The position numbers and the translations under genes are program-made. Positions 1-5,134 of a DNA stretch of 5,134 nucleotides are shown one piece after another. The stretch is taken from NCBI GenBank assembly GCA_003219945.1, contig QHQV01000015.1, positions 1 to 5,134 on the forward strand, given 5' to 3'. Each line of letters opens with the position of its first letter. Within the stretch, counting starts at the first letter, position 1. Below the pieces are notes generated by a model that worked only from the letters and a program-made list of their open reading frames with translations, ran no database searches and had not been told where the DNA came from. Origin of the DNA: Verrucomicrobiota bacterium. GTDB lineage: Bacteria > Verrucomicrobiota > Verrucomicrobiia > Chthoniobacterales > UBA10450.

Positions 1-74
1 ACAAGCGCTAGTGAAGAACAAGTTCCGGGGCGTCTCAGTGTAGTCGATGCACAGCATGATTTCCGAGGACAAAA
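1..74. other. Left edge, no assignable gene
   Basis: These 74 bases precede the first recognisable start codon. A short plus-strand frame (from base 2) stops with TAG at 41-43 and could be the last 13 codons of an upstream gene. Another plus-strand frame is open to about 108, and a minus-strand frame is open from an ATG at 57 leftward past the window edge. None is long enough or characteristic enough to choose between. The only functional element I can support is the ribosome binding site at 65-69. Confidence 0.4.
65..69 (+). promoter_or_regulatory. Ribosome binding site for the COG4705 fragment
   Basis: GAGGA lies five bases upstream of the ATG at 75, an ideal Shine-Dalgarno position. It supports 75 as the authentic start of the COG4705/DUF347 reading frame even though the gene is truncated shortly afterwards. 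Confidence 0.6.
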
Positions 75-188
75 ATGGACGAAAAACAATCGGACCTCGT
101 TGCCAAGGTACCACACGTAACATTTCTATTCTGGATCGTTAAGATCTTTGCGACAACGCTCGGCGAAACCGGCGGCGACGCCGTGAGT
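75..188 (+). pseudogene. COG4705/DUF347 membrane protein, N-terminal fragment
   Basis: The first 38 codons read MDEKQSDLVAKVPHVTFLFW followed by [18 protein letters not shown]. This resembles the first segment of COG4705/DUF347 membrane proteins, which repeat a two-helix unit with a conserved FW and a GE...D motif; their role is not established. Such proteins are normally over 200 residues. Here the family pattern ends at Ser38 (base 188), and the frame then runs through 17 codons that are antisense to the DUF423 fragment before TAG at 240-242. A good Shine-Dalgarno sequence precedes the ATG, so the 5' end looks authentic and the 3' part has been lost. The family assignment rests on remembered motif patterns over a short stretch and needs a profile search. 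A 55-residue product would have one membrane segment at most and is unlikely to function. Confidence 0.6.
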
Positions 189-337
189 CGGCGCGATGAT
201 CAGCCATGCCCAAGCCTGCAAGAGAACAGAGACCGCCGATAGGCGTAATCGCTCCAAGGCAGCGAACACTGGTCAATGCCATTACATACAAAGCGCCACT
301 AGAAATCAGAATACCAGCTAGGGCTTGCGTGGAATTC
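189..337 (-). pseudogene. DUF423 (YgdD-like) membrane protein, C-terminal fragment
   Basis: Read on the minus strand, this stretch gives [19 protein letters not shown] and then [18 protein letters not shown]. That closely matches the conserved C-terminal half of small DUF423 membrane proteins (the family of E. coli YgdD), whose hallmarks are a LAGxLxFSGSLY helix and an (R)xLGxITPIGG turn. After LAG the family pattern continues only in another frame as WAWLIIAP; one extra T on the minus strand (an A at 212-213 on the plus strand) explains the change. The N-terminal two or three helices are missing: upstream the frame meets TGA at 351-349, the same codon that ends the shifted PepSY tail. No start codon or ribosome binding site is present. 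DUF423 has no established function. It is a gene remnant, frameshifted and truncated at its 5' end. Confidence 0.65.
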
Positions 338-395
338 CTCGCATCGTTTCAATAGGCGTTTTGATGTGAGAGCCATTTTTCAGCCTTTTGTTCTG

Positions 396-674
396 CTACT
401 TCTTTCTTCTCGGTAAGGTCTCTACCTCAATTGCGGTGATCTTGCCTGTTGTCGCATCTACCCAAACGTCGGTAAGGTCTTTCTTTGGCGGCTGTGCAAT
501 GTCGACCGACCAGATCAGCACCCCGTTCTCTTTTTCAAGCGCAACGCACTTGATCGCGCCACGCTTAACTTTAGCCAGTGCAATTTTTTTGGCCTGATGT
601 TTCGTGACGCGCGCTTGTTTAAGCAGTTCCGTTTCACTTTCCTGTGCCCATAAATTGAGGGATGTCCAGCTCAT
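396..674 (-). CDS. PepSY-domain protein, signal peptide lost and tail frameshifted
   Basis: The product (92 residues from the ATG at 674) is a single PepSY domain at about residues 25-82. It shows the usual layout: a helix with KHQAKKIALAK, a strand pair around ENGVLIWSVDI, and the closing VDATTGKITAIE. PepSY proteins are secreted or periplasmic; the domain is thought to bind or inhibit partners such as proteases or sensor proteins, and small PepSY genes often sit beside two-component systems. The N-terminus SWTSLNLWAQ looks like the end of a signal peptide, but the preceding residues are gone because the gene abuts a second PepSY gene at 674/675. Near 411 the frame appears to lose one base: the next frame reads EKKEVAEQKAEKW and ends at 349, resembling the Lys/Glu/Ala tail of the paralogue at 675-953. 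As written, the frame ends early in PRRKK. It has no ribosome binding site. It may be translated, but would not be exported. Confidence 0.65.
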   Translation of the reverse strand: MSWTSLNLWAQESETELLKQARVTKHQAKKIALAKVKRGAIKCVALEKENGVLIWSVDIAQPPKKDLTDVWVDATTGKITAIEVETLPRRKK

Positions 675-953
675 GGCGAGGCGAAGCCGACGGAAGCAGA
701 GCTAATCAATCAAGCGAAAGTGAAAAGGAATGAGGCGCAAAGAATTGCACTGAAGCAAGCGCCGCAAGGCACAATCAAGAGCGCGGAAATCGAAAATGAG
801 CGGGGCAAACTCGTTTGGTCTTTCGACATTTCTATCCCAGGTACGCGTGACATCACCGAAGTGCTGGTCGATGCAAATACCGGCGCGATCCTGAGCGTTG
901 CCAAGGAAACCCCGAAGCAACAGGCCGCCGAGGCGAAGGCAGAGAAGCAATAA
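675..953 (+). pseudogene. Second PepSY-domain protein, 5' end missing
   Basis: The frame encodes a PepSY domain paralogous to the neighbour at 396-674: a helix with KRNEAQRIALKQ, a strand pair with NERGKLVWSFDI, then VDANTGAILSV and a QQAAEAKAEKQ tail. By eye about 32 of 72 aligned positions are identical to the neighbour. The similarity begins well before the only plausible start (GTG at 720), because bases 690-719 read TEAELINQAK, matching SETELLKQAR in the paralogue. No start codon or signal peptide exists between the in-frame TAA at 651 and 720, so the gene is cut at about 675. A GTG-720 product of 77 residues would lack part of the first helix and any export signal. It ends with three consecutive in-frame stops (TAA TAA TAG, 951-959). 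The original protein was probably periplasmic and lay upstream of the outer-membrane efflux gene on the same strand. Confidence 0.65.
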
Positions 954-1028
954 TAATAGTTCGGTTGCCGATTCTGCCGGACTTTTTCAGCGCGACGACT
1001 ACAAAGGGCGTTGTATCGTGCAGCCTAC

Positions 1029-2240
1029 GTGCGCTCGATAACGAAACGCCCGATTGCGATCGCGTGCTTTTTGTCATTGCTTGGGCCCGTGTCGCGCGAT
1101 CAGAAGGACCATTTCTGACCCGCTCACTGATACGCTGCGCGTTCCGGTTTCGCGTATTCGCGGCCCCGAAATCCCGTCGCAGATTGTGGATCTTCGCCAA
1201 GGCATTGGACCGGACGAAGCAGCGACCATTGCACTTATTCAAATCCAGCGCTCCGGGCGATTCGGGATCGTCGCGGACTCGCGGCTGCGCAACTGATCCA
1301 GGCCGGAATCCTGCCGAATCCGGTCGTGTCGTACGCACGCGATTTCGTCACCGGCGGAAACACGGTGGGAACAACTACCGGTTACAATTTCACTGCGGCC
1401 TGGGAATTCAGCGCGCTGATTCCGTTTTTGCCAAAACAAACTGCCGCGCGAAAAAATTTTCGTTCGGTGGACTTAGATGTCGCGTGGCAGGAATGGCAGA
1501 TTGCCATGAACGCGCGCATGGCCGTTTATCGTGTGCTCGGGCTGAACGCGGAAGTCTCGCAAGCGCTCGAGGCAACGGAAGGTTTGCAGCAGAGCACGGA
1601 CGCGATGCGGAAAGCAGTTGAGGCGCATGAAAAAACTGTGCTCGATCTGGCGGCGGTCGAGTCGGCCAGTCAGGATTCGCGCGCAACCATGCTTTCGCTA
1701 CAGCAGGAACTTGAGAAACAGCGACTTGGCTTGAACAAAATTCTCGGAGTGGAACCCGATGTAAAAGTCGCTTTGCATTCCGGTTTAAGTTTGCCGAGCC
1801 GTCTGGGTCCGCCGGCGCAGCACGATCTGTCTGACAATCTCGAATGGCGGCGCCTCGATCTTCTTGGATTGCAACATGAACTCGAGAGTCAGGATGCGAC
1901 GGTGCGCGCGGCCATCCTCGCCCAGTTACCGAAAATGTCGGCCGGGTTTGTGAAGGCGAGTGACACAACCAATGTGCACACGACCGGCTTTATCGTGGCA
2001 GTCGATGTTCCAATATTCGATCGTAACCAGGGAGTCATTGCGAATGAGCGCGCCACGCGTCAACGATTGCGCGATGAATACAACCAGCGCGTCTTTGAAG
2101 CGCGCTCCGATATTGCGACCGCCATCGCCGACATTCGTTCGTTAGATCGACAAATAGCGGCCGCGGAAGAAGCACTTCCGGTTTTTGAAAGGTTGGTAAG
2201 CTCGGCCGAAAAAGCGGTGGAGGAACGTAATACCGACGTG
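1029..2240 (+). pseudogene. Outer-membrane efflux protein (TolC/CzcC-like), frameshifted and truncated
   Basis: Outer-membrane factors form the exit channel of tripartite RND/ABC efflux systems. The body, in the frame of 1242-2240, shows family hallmarks: NPALRAIRDRRGLAAAQLIQ then AGILPNP, a long coiled-coil segment (LNKILGVEPD, SLPSRLGPP), a repeated second half (RRLDLLGLQHELESQDATVR), and VDVPIFDRNQG near the second strand region. Upstream, DLRQGIGPDEAATIALIQ lies in a different frame; restoring one A in the AAA run at 1241-1243 joins it to NPALR, so a 1-nt deletion is near certain. Further upstream, a signal-like segment (RSITKRPIAIACFLSLLGP, possible GTG start 1029) lies in a third frame. 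One extra G at 1083-1085 would join it to GPCRAIRRTISDP, whose Cys suggests a lipoprotein. The homology stops after EERNTDV at 2240, about 40-50 residues before a normal end. The frame stays open to 2399 only by reading antisense through the propeller gene. Confidence 0.8.
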
Positions 2241-2580
2241 AACATGAAACTTCCCGCGGCGGCGGGTCATTTTCTGCCGTTGGCAACTACGACCTGCTTT
2301 GTGTCTGGTAGATACAGAACTCCTTGCGGTTCGTGGACCCCAGTCACACTTCGCAGGCGAGTCCCGTTTTTAGGTCAACGACTTCGAGTGTGTCGTTGAC
2401 TTTTGCGGCTATGAAGACTCGCTGCCCAACTAGATCAATCGCGACATGGTCGAACTTCCCTTTCACGCCCGGCAGGGGGATGCTCTGCTTTAAGATCAGC
2501 GGTGCTGCGTCGGCCCGATGACTTCCGTTTATCGCGACTGAAACACTTAATAACGAGAGGAATATTGCTAGTCTCATCAT
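2241..2580 (-). pseudogene. YncE/YVTN-family beta-propeller protein, N-terminal fragment with frameshift
   Basis: The start at 2580 (a second ATG follows at 2577) opens a clear Sec signal peptide, MRLAIFLSLLSVSVA to about ADA, followed by LPGVKGKFDHVAIDLVGQRV and VNDTLEVVDLKTG. That is the first blade of a YVTN/YncE-type propeller, a family of exported proteins often encoded near metal or redox genes. As written the frame ends CEV-stop at 2344. The family pattern resumes in the next frame as LRSVTGVHEPQGVLYLPDTK and QVVVANG (to 2276), so one base, probably a C, has been lost near 2356-2361. After ANG the reading breaks again; GKFHV (2255-2241) in yet another frame may be the last propeller trace before the junction with the efflux gene. 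A full protein has about 300-350 residues; roughly a third survives. It lies 71 bases downstream of the kinase on the same strand, so it was probably co-transcribed with it. Confidence 0.7.
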
Positions 2581-2651
2581 TGTTCGCTGAGTAGCTCTTT
2601 CCTCATGGTTCTCAAGAACCGCAATTATCTCCCAGCGGTTACTGCGCTTAA
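2577..2651 (-). promoter_or_regulatory. Overlapping hairpins and possible short leader frame between kinase and propeller genes
   Basis: Two small inverted repeats lie in this 71-base gap. AACCGC (2617-2622) and GCGGTT (2635-2640) are complementary across a 12-base loop, and GGTTCT (2607-2612) pairs with AGAACC (2615-2620) across CA. They share bases 2617-2620, so only one can form at a time. No T-run follows on the minus strand, so neither looks like an intrinsic terminator. A minus-strand frame from an ATG at 2606 encodes MRKELLSEQ and stops with TGA at 2579-2577, overlapping both candidate propeller starts. This would permit translational coupling, since the propeller start has no well-spaced Shine-Dalgarno of its own. 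Chance is a real alternative for all of this. Confidence 0.25.
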
Positions 2652-4094
2652 TTAATTACGACTCCCATGCGGCATCGCATCGCGGCATGTTTGCCTGACA
2701 CTTTGCTCGGTTGAGGTGTCGCCCTGCATGCGGTCTGAGTCGTTCGCGATTGGCAACGTCATGCAAAATTCAGTCCACTGGCGATCGGAACGCAGAAGTG
2801 TTACGTCTCCGTTATGCGCGCGCGCGATCTCACGCGCGATGCTTAGCCCAAGACCATGCCCCGTTGCTACGTCTCCGCTGAGGGAATCCCCGCGATAAAA
2901 GCGATCGAAAACCTTTTCTTTTGCTTCGCCAAAAATTCCATCGCCGTTGCTCCGGATGGTAATTACCGCAGTTTCCCGGTCAACCAAAGCCGATATAACC
3001 ACAGCTCCACCGGCGCGGTTATATTTGATGGCGTTGTCGATCAAGTTCATCAACGCTCGGCTGAGTAATCGCCGATCCCCACGCACGCGGAGTTCGGAAG
3101 GCAAATTGCATTGGAGAGTAAGGTTTAGCGGGAGGGCGAGAATCTCAGCATCCTCCCGGAGTTCGCGTACGAGTGAGGTTAGATCGACGGTTTCTTGCTC
3201 AAGTGCCAGATGGCGATTATCGGCTCGGGAAAGAAAGAGAAGCCCATCGACAATCTGCGAGAGCTGTAAACATTGCTTGATTACGTTCGCACAAAGCTCG
3301 CGTTGATGCGGGGCAAGATTTGGAGTGTTCAACGCGGACTCCGCTTCCGCACGCATGAGCGCCAGGGGTGTTCTGAGTTCGTGAGAAGCGTCTGACGTAA
3401 AGCGAGTGACCTGGTCGAAGCTCCGCTGCAAGCGATCGAACATCCCATTCAGCACAGATGTTAGATTCGCGATCTCATCCTGCGATGACGGTGCTGAAAG
3501 CCGCTGGTGAAGGTCCGACGCGGAAATTGTTTCTGCTTGCGCGGCGATCGCTTGAACTGGCGCCACCGCTCGCTGCGCGACCCACCAGGCGCCAAACCCC
3601 ACGGCAACGATGACCACCGGCAAGGCGGCAATGTATGCTACGAGCAGCTCTGCAACAGTCTCGGTGATTTCCTTTGTTTCACCGCCGATACCCAGGACAA
3701 TTCCGTCCTGATGAAACACGCCAAACCGAAGGGCACGCCCATTCCAGGCAATATTTTGCAGCTTGGGCGTCCCTGGCATGAGAAAAGCCGGTCCTTTCTC
3801 GAGCTCCTGTGAGCGATAGAACACGTGGCTGGCATCGTTGCGAATCTCGAGATAGCGCAATCGCTTTGATTGATCGAATAATGCTTCGACGCTTCGCCGG
3901 TCTCGCCAGTCCACGGGCTGTTGTTTGACGGCGAGAAAAAAATCGCGCGCCTCTGCTTTGATATCCTTGTCCAGATTTTCGAACAGCTCTTGCCTCAAAC
4001 TCCAAGCTGCACCAGCGGCGAACACTACGAGAGCAACCGAAACAACGCCGACCGACCAAAGTGTGACTCGGGCGCGCAACGTTGCTAGCTTCAT
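2652..4094 (-). CDS. Sensor histidine kinase with HAMP domain (heavy-metal-sensor type)
   Basis: This 480-residue membrane kinase has TM1 at about residues 10-32, a periplasmic sensor region at 33-149, TM2 at about 150-172, HAMP at about 173-227, and a HisKA helix with SDASHELRTPLALMRAEAE, where His238 is the predicted autophosphorylation site. The ATPase domain follows, with the N box LMNLIDNAIKYN (348-359), KVFDRFYRGD (394-403) and the G2 box GHGLGLSIAREIARAHNGD (412-430). The G1 box reads SNGDGIF at 382-388, with Ser382 where Asp or Asn is normal; this might weaken ATP binding. The sensor region has no Cys and few His or Met, so a metal ligand cannot be read from the sequence. The final 30 residues form an unusual polar tail. 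The start overlaps the regulator stop as ATGA and has GGGAGGA at 4104-4098. It should phosphorylate the regulator encoded by the overlapping gene. The family resembles CusS, but the signal is unknown. Confidence 0.93.
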   Translation of the reverse strand: MKLATLRARVTLWSVGVVSVALVVFAAGAAWSLRQELFENLDKDIKAEARDFFLAVKQQPVDWRDRRSVEALFDQSKRLRYLEIRNDASHVFYRSQELEKGPAFLMPGTPKLQNIAWNGRALRFGVFHQDGIVLGIGGETKEITETVAELLVAYIAALPVVIVAVGFGAWWVAQRAVAPVQAIAAQAETISASDLHQRLSAPSSQDEIANLTSVLNGMFDRLQRSFDQVTRFTSDASHELRTPLALMRAEAESALNTPNLAPHQRELCANVIKQCLQLSQIVDGLLFLSRADNRHLALEQETVDLTSLVRELREDAEILALPLNLTLQCNLPSELRVRGDRRLLSRALMNLIDNAIKYNRAGGAVVISALVDRETAVITIRSNGDGIFGEAKEKVFDRFYRGDSLSGDVATGHGLGLSIAREIARAHNGDVTLLRSDRQWTEFCMTLPIANDSDRMQGDTSTEQSVRQTCRDAMPHGSRN

Positions 4095-4765
4095 CGGTCC
4101 TCCCGCATCACGTAGCCGGCGCCTCTGATCGTGTGCAGCAATTTGGGTGAATAACCCTCATCGATTTTGCGCCGCAAACGCTGAATACAAACCTCCACGA
4201 CGTTAGTGCCCGTATCGAAATGGTGCTCCCAGACGTGTTCGCAAAGCGCCGTCTTTGTGATGACACGCCCCGCGTGAGCCATCAAATACTCCAGCAGGGC
4301 GAACTCACGATTCGTGAGTTCGATCTTCGCGGCGCCTCGCATCGCCTCGCGGTTAACCACGTTCAAAGATAGGTCTGCGACTTGCATGATTGTGGTATGC
4401 TCGCCCGAAGCTCGACGCACCAGCGCCCGTACTCGCGCGTTGACTTCATCGATTGAGAACGGTTTCGGTAGGTAGTCGTCGGCGCCGAGGTTCAAACCTT
4501 CAATTCTTTCATTTACATTTCCGCGCGCGGAGAGAAGCAGGACTGGCGTGTTCACGCGCTGACGGCGCATCTCGCGCAAGACACTGAGCCCGTCGCGTCC
4601 TGGCAACATGATGTCGAGTACGACCGCATCGTATGCCTGAGTGAGAATTTGAGCGAGCGCCGCGCTACCGTCGTGCACGAGGTCAACCACCAGATTCTCC
4701 TGCGCGAGGCCGTTGCGCAGAAAGCTTCCGAGTTTCTTTTCGTCTTCGACGACCAGCACTCGCAT
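4091..4765 (-). CDS. OmpR/PhoB-family response regulator
   Basis: The 224-residue product starts MRVLVVEDEKKLGSFLRNGL. The receiver domain (1-115) has the acidic pair Glu7/Asp8, phosphoacceptor Asp51 in VVLDIMLPGRDG, Ser79 and Lys101 in LPKPF. The winged-helix DNA-binding domain (about 128-222) has LTNREFALLEYLMAHAGRV, the recognition region TNVVEVCIQRLRRKID, and the terminal LLHTIRGAGYVMRED hairpin. All key residues are present, and the length is typical of CusR/CopR-like regulators. I chose the ATG at 4765 because family proteins begin at this point. A TTG at 4822 would add 19 uncharacteristic residues, although the sequence before 4765 offers only a weak, very close GGGG. The stop overlaps the kinase start by ATGA, indicating one transcript and translational coupling. 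The regulator would be expected to activate an efflux or stress operon; the only candidate targets in this window are broken genes. Confidence 0.94.
   Translation of the reverse strand: MRVLVVEDEKKLGSFLRNGLAQENLVVDLVHDGSAALAQILTQAYDAVVLDIMLPGRDGLSVLREMRRQRVNTPVLLLSARGNVNERIEGLNLGADDYLPKPFSIDEVNARVRALVRRASGEHTTIMQVADLSLNVVNREAMRGAAKIELTNREFALLEYLMAHAGRVITKTALCEHVWEHHFDTGTNVVEVCIQRLRRKIDEGYSPKLLHTIRGAGYVMREDR
4098..4104 (-). promoter_or_regulatory. Ribosome binding site for the sensor kinase
   Basis: GGGAGGA on the minus strand, within the last codons of the regulator gene, lies three bases before the kinase ATG at 4094. Together with the ATGA overlap it supports 4094 as the kinase start and coupled translation of regulator and kinase. 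Confidence 0.6.
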
Positions 4766-5134
4766 CCCCAAGAATTTAAGTGAAAGCGCTAGGCGGCGCC
4801 AGGCTGGGAACGAAAATAACAAAAATGTAAGCGGGGCGCGGCCTTCTCCGACAGCTTGATCAGCTTAGATTTCCGACATGAAAGATGCGCGCTGTTGCGT
4901 CGTTGCGCGCTCTCCTACTGCGCGGTATACCGGGTGCTCAAGGAAGCGGTATGACACTCGCTTTAGTAAGCCGGATAGAAACTACAGTCTTTGCCTGATT
5001 GACCCTCAGATGACTCTTTCTTGTCGCACTCGTTCTGCATTAGTCTGGGCTGCACTCTCATTCGCGATTGGCGGCATCTGTAATCGGATCATCATTCGGT
5101 TAGTTGCTTTTGGTGGATTAGCAGCCTTCTCACA
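4766..5134. other. Upstream region of the regulator, no confident gene
   Basis: This 369-base stretch should contain the promoter of the regulator-kinase operon, but I see no convincing -35/-10 pair and no clear palindromic regulator site. A plus-strand frame from an ATG at 4878 (or 5010) is open to the window edge. Its first part is rich in Cys and Arg and looks non-coding; the part from 5010 is hydrophobic (MTLSCRTRSALVWAALSFAI...). The minus strand over the same bases is also open, from 5134 down to TGA at 5008-5006, and reads as a hydrophilic peptide ending NAERVRQERVI. At most one of these is real. Neither has a ribosome binding site I can see, and I recognise neither product. An 8-base direct repeat, TGCGCGCT (4886-4893 and 4904-4911), is also present. 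Confidence 0.4.

Noticed and set aside
1236..1248. Programmed -1 ribosomal frameshift in the efflux gene
   Set aside because: The site TTCAAAT does not match the X XXY YYZ slippery pattern, I see no obvious downstream structure, and outer-membrane factors are not known to use frameshifting. Deletion of one A is simpler, and the gene has other lesions.
853..1338. 161-codon minus-strand open frame
   Set aside because: It is antisense to the second PepSY gene and the start of the efflux gene and is rich in Arg and Pro, as expected of a shadow frame.
965..1621. 218-codon plus-strand open frame
   Set aside because: It is rich in Arg and Ser, lacks any domain pattern, and overlaps efflux-protein sequence in other frames. 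It is an out-of-frame shadow.
2241..2399. C-terminus of the efflux protein (AAAGHFLPLATT...) in the open plus-strand frame
   Set aside because: The GHFLPL resemblance to efflux-protein ends is antisense to the well-matched propeller residues VVVANG on the minus strand, and the expected preceding helix is absent.
2344..2580. A complete small exported protein of 78 residues
   Set aside because: It is the first blade of a larger propeller protein whose sequence continues in the next frame; the stop is caused by a 1-nt lesion.
4091..4822. Regulator start at the TTG at 4822
   Set aside because: The added 19 residues do not resemble a receiver-domain N-terminus, whereas MRVLVVEDEKK from 4765 is a typical start.
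4886..4911. Direct repeat TGCGCGCT as a regulator binding site
   Set aside because: It is only 8 bases in a GC-rich stretch and about 120 bases or more from the regulator start, with no promoter-like context. It is easily due to chance.
1..5134. CRISPR array, tRNA/rRNA gene, insertion sequence or integron site
   Set aside because: I saw no regularly spaced repeats, no structural RNA sequence, no transposase or integrase, and no terminal inverted repeats flanking the fragments.

Overview
No new system is visible here. The window looks like an eroded metal- or stress-efflux locus: its two-component regulator is intact, but almost everything the regulator would be expected to control is broken. 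Moderate-to-high GC, many short intergenic spaces and the style of the proteins (outer-membrane efflux protein, PepSY pair, DUF347/COG4705 and DUF423 membrane proteins, a YVTN propeller) suggest a Gram-negative soil bacterium, perhaps a verrucomicrobium. That placement is an impression from protein wording only, with low confidence.

Left part (1-953). A plus-strand COG4705/DUF347 membrane protein starts at 75 with a good ribosome binding site, but its homology stops at 188. There it runs tail-to-tail into the C-terminal piece of a DUF423 (YgdD-like) protein on the minus strand. Next comes a minus-strand PepSY protein (396-674, tail readable to 349 in another frame). It abuts a plus-strand PepSY paralogue (675-953) head to head. 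Both PepSY genes lack their signal peptides, as if the shared divergent promoter region had been deleted.

Middle (954-2580). An outer-membrane efflux (TolC/CzcC-like) gene can be followed from a signal sequence near 1029 to 2240, with one frame change near 1083-1095 and a clear 1-nt deletion at 1240-1243. It stops about 40-50 residues short of a normal C-terminus and fuses tail-to-tail with a YncE/YVTN beta-propeller gene on the minus strand. That gene has an intact signal peptide and start (2580) but a 1-nt frameshift near 2358 and no distal blades. The adaptor and pump genes that usually follow such an outer-membrane gene are absent.

Right part (2581-4765, minus strand). An OmpR-type response regulator (4765-4091) and a HAMP-type sensor kinase (4094-2652) overlap by ATGA and are uninterrupted. 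The kinase keeps its phosphoacceptor His238 and N box but has Ser where the ATP-binding G1 box normally has Asp/Asn. Between kinase and propeller lie two mutually exclusive small hairpins and a possible nine-codon leader frame. The last 369 bases (4766-5134) hold the regulator's upstream region and open frames on both strands that cannot be assigned.

Inferred history: an ancestral cluster (COG4705, DUF423, two PepSY proteins, outer-membrane factor, probably adaptor and pump, propeller, regulator, kinase) lost material through at least four deletions and about five single-base indels, all left of position 2600. An assembly or sequencing artefact confined to that half is the main competing explanation.
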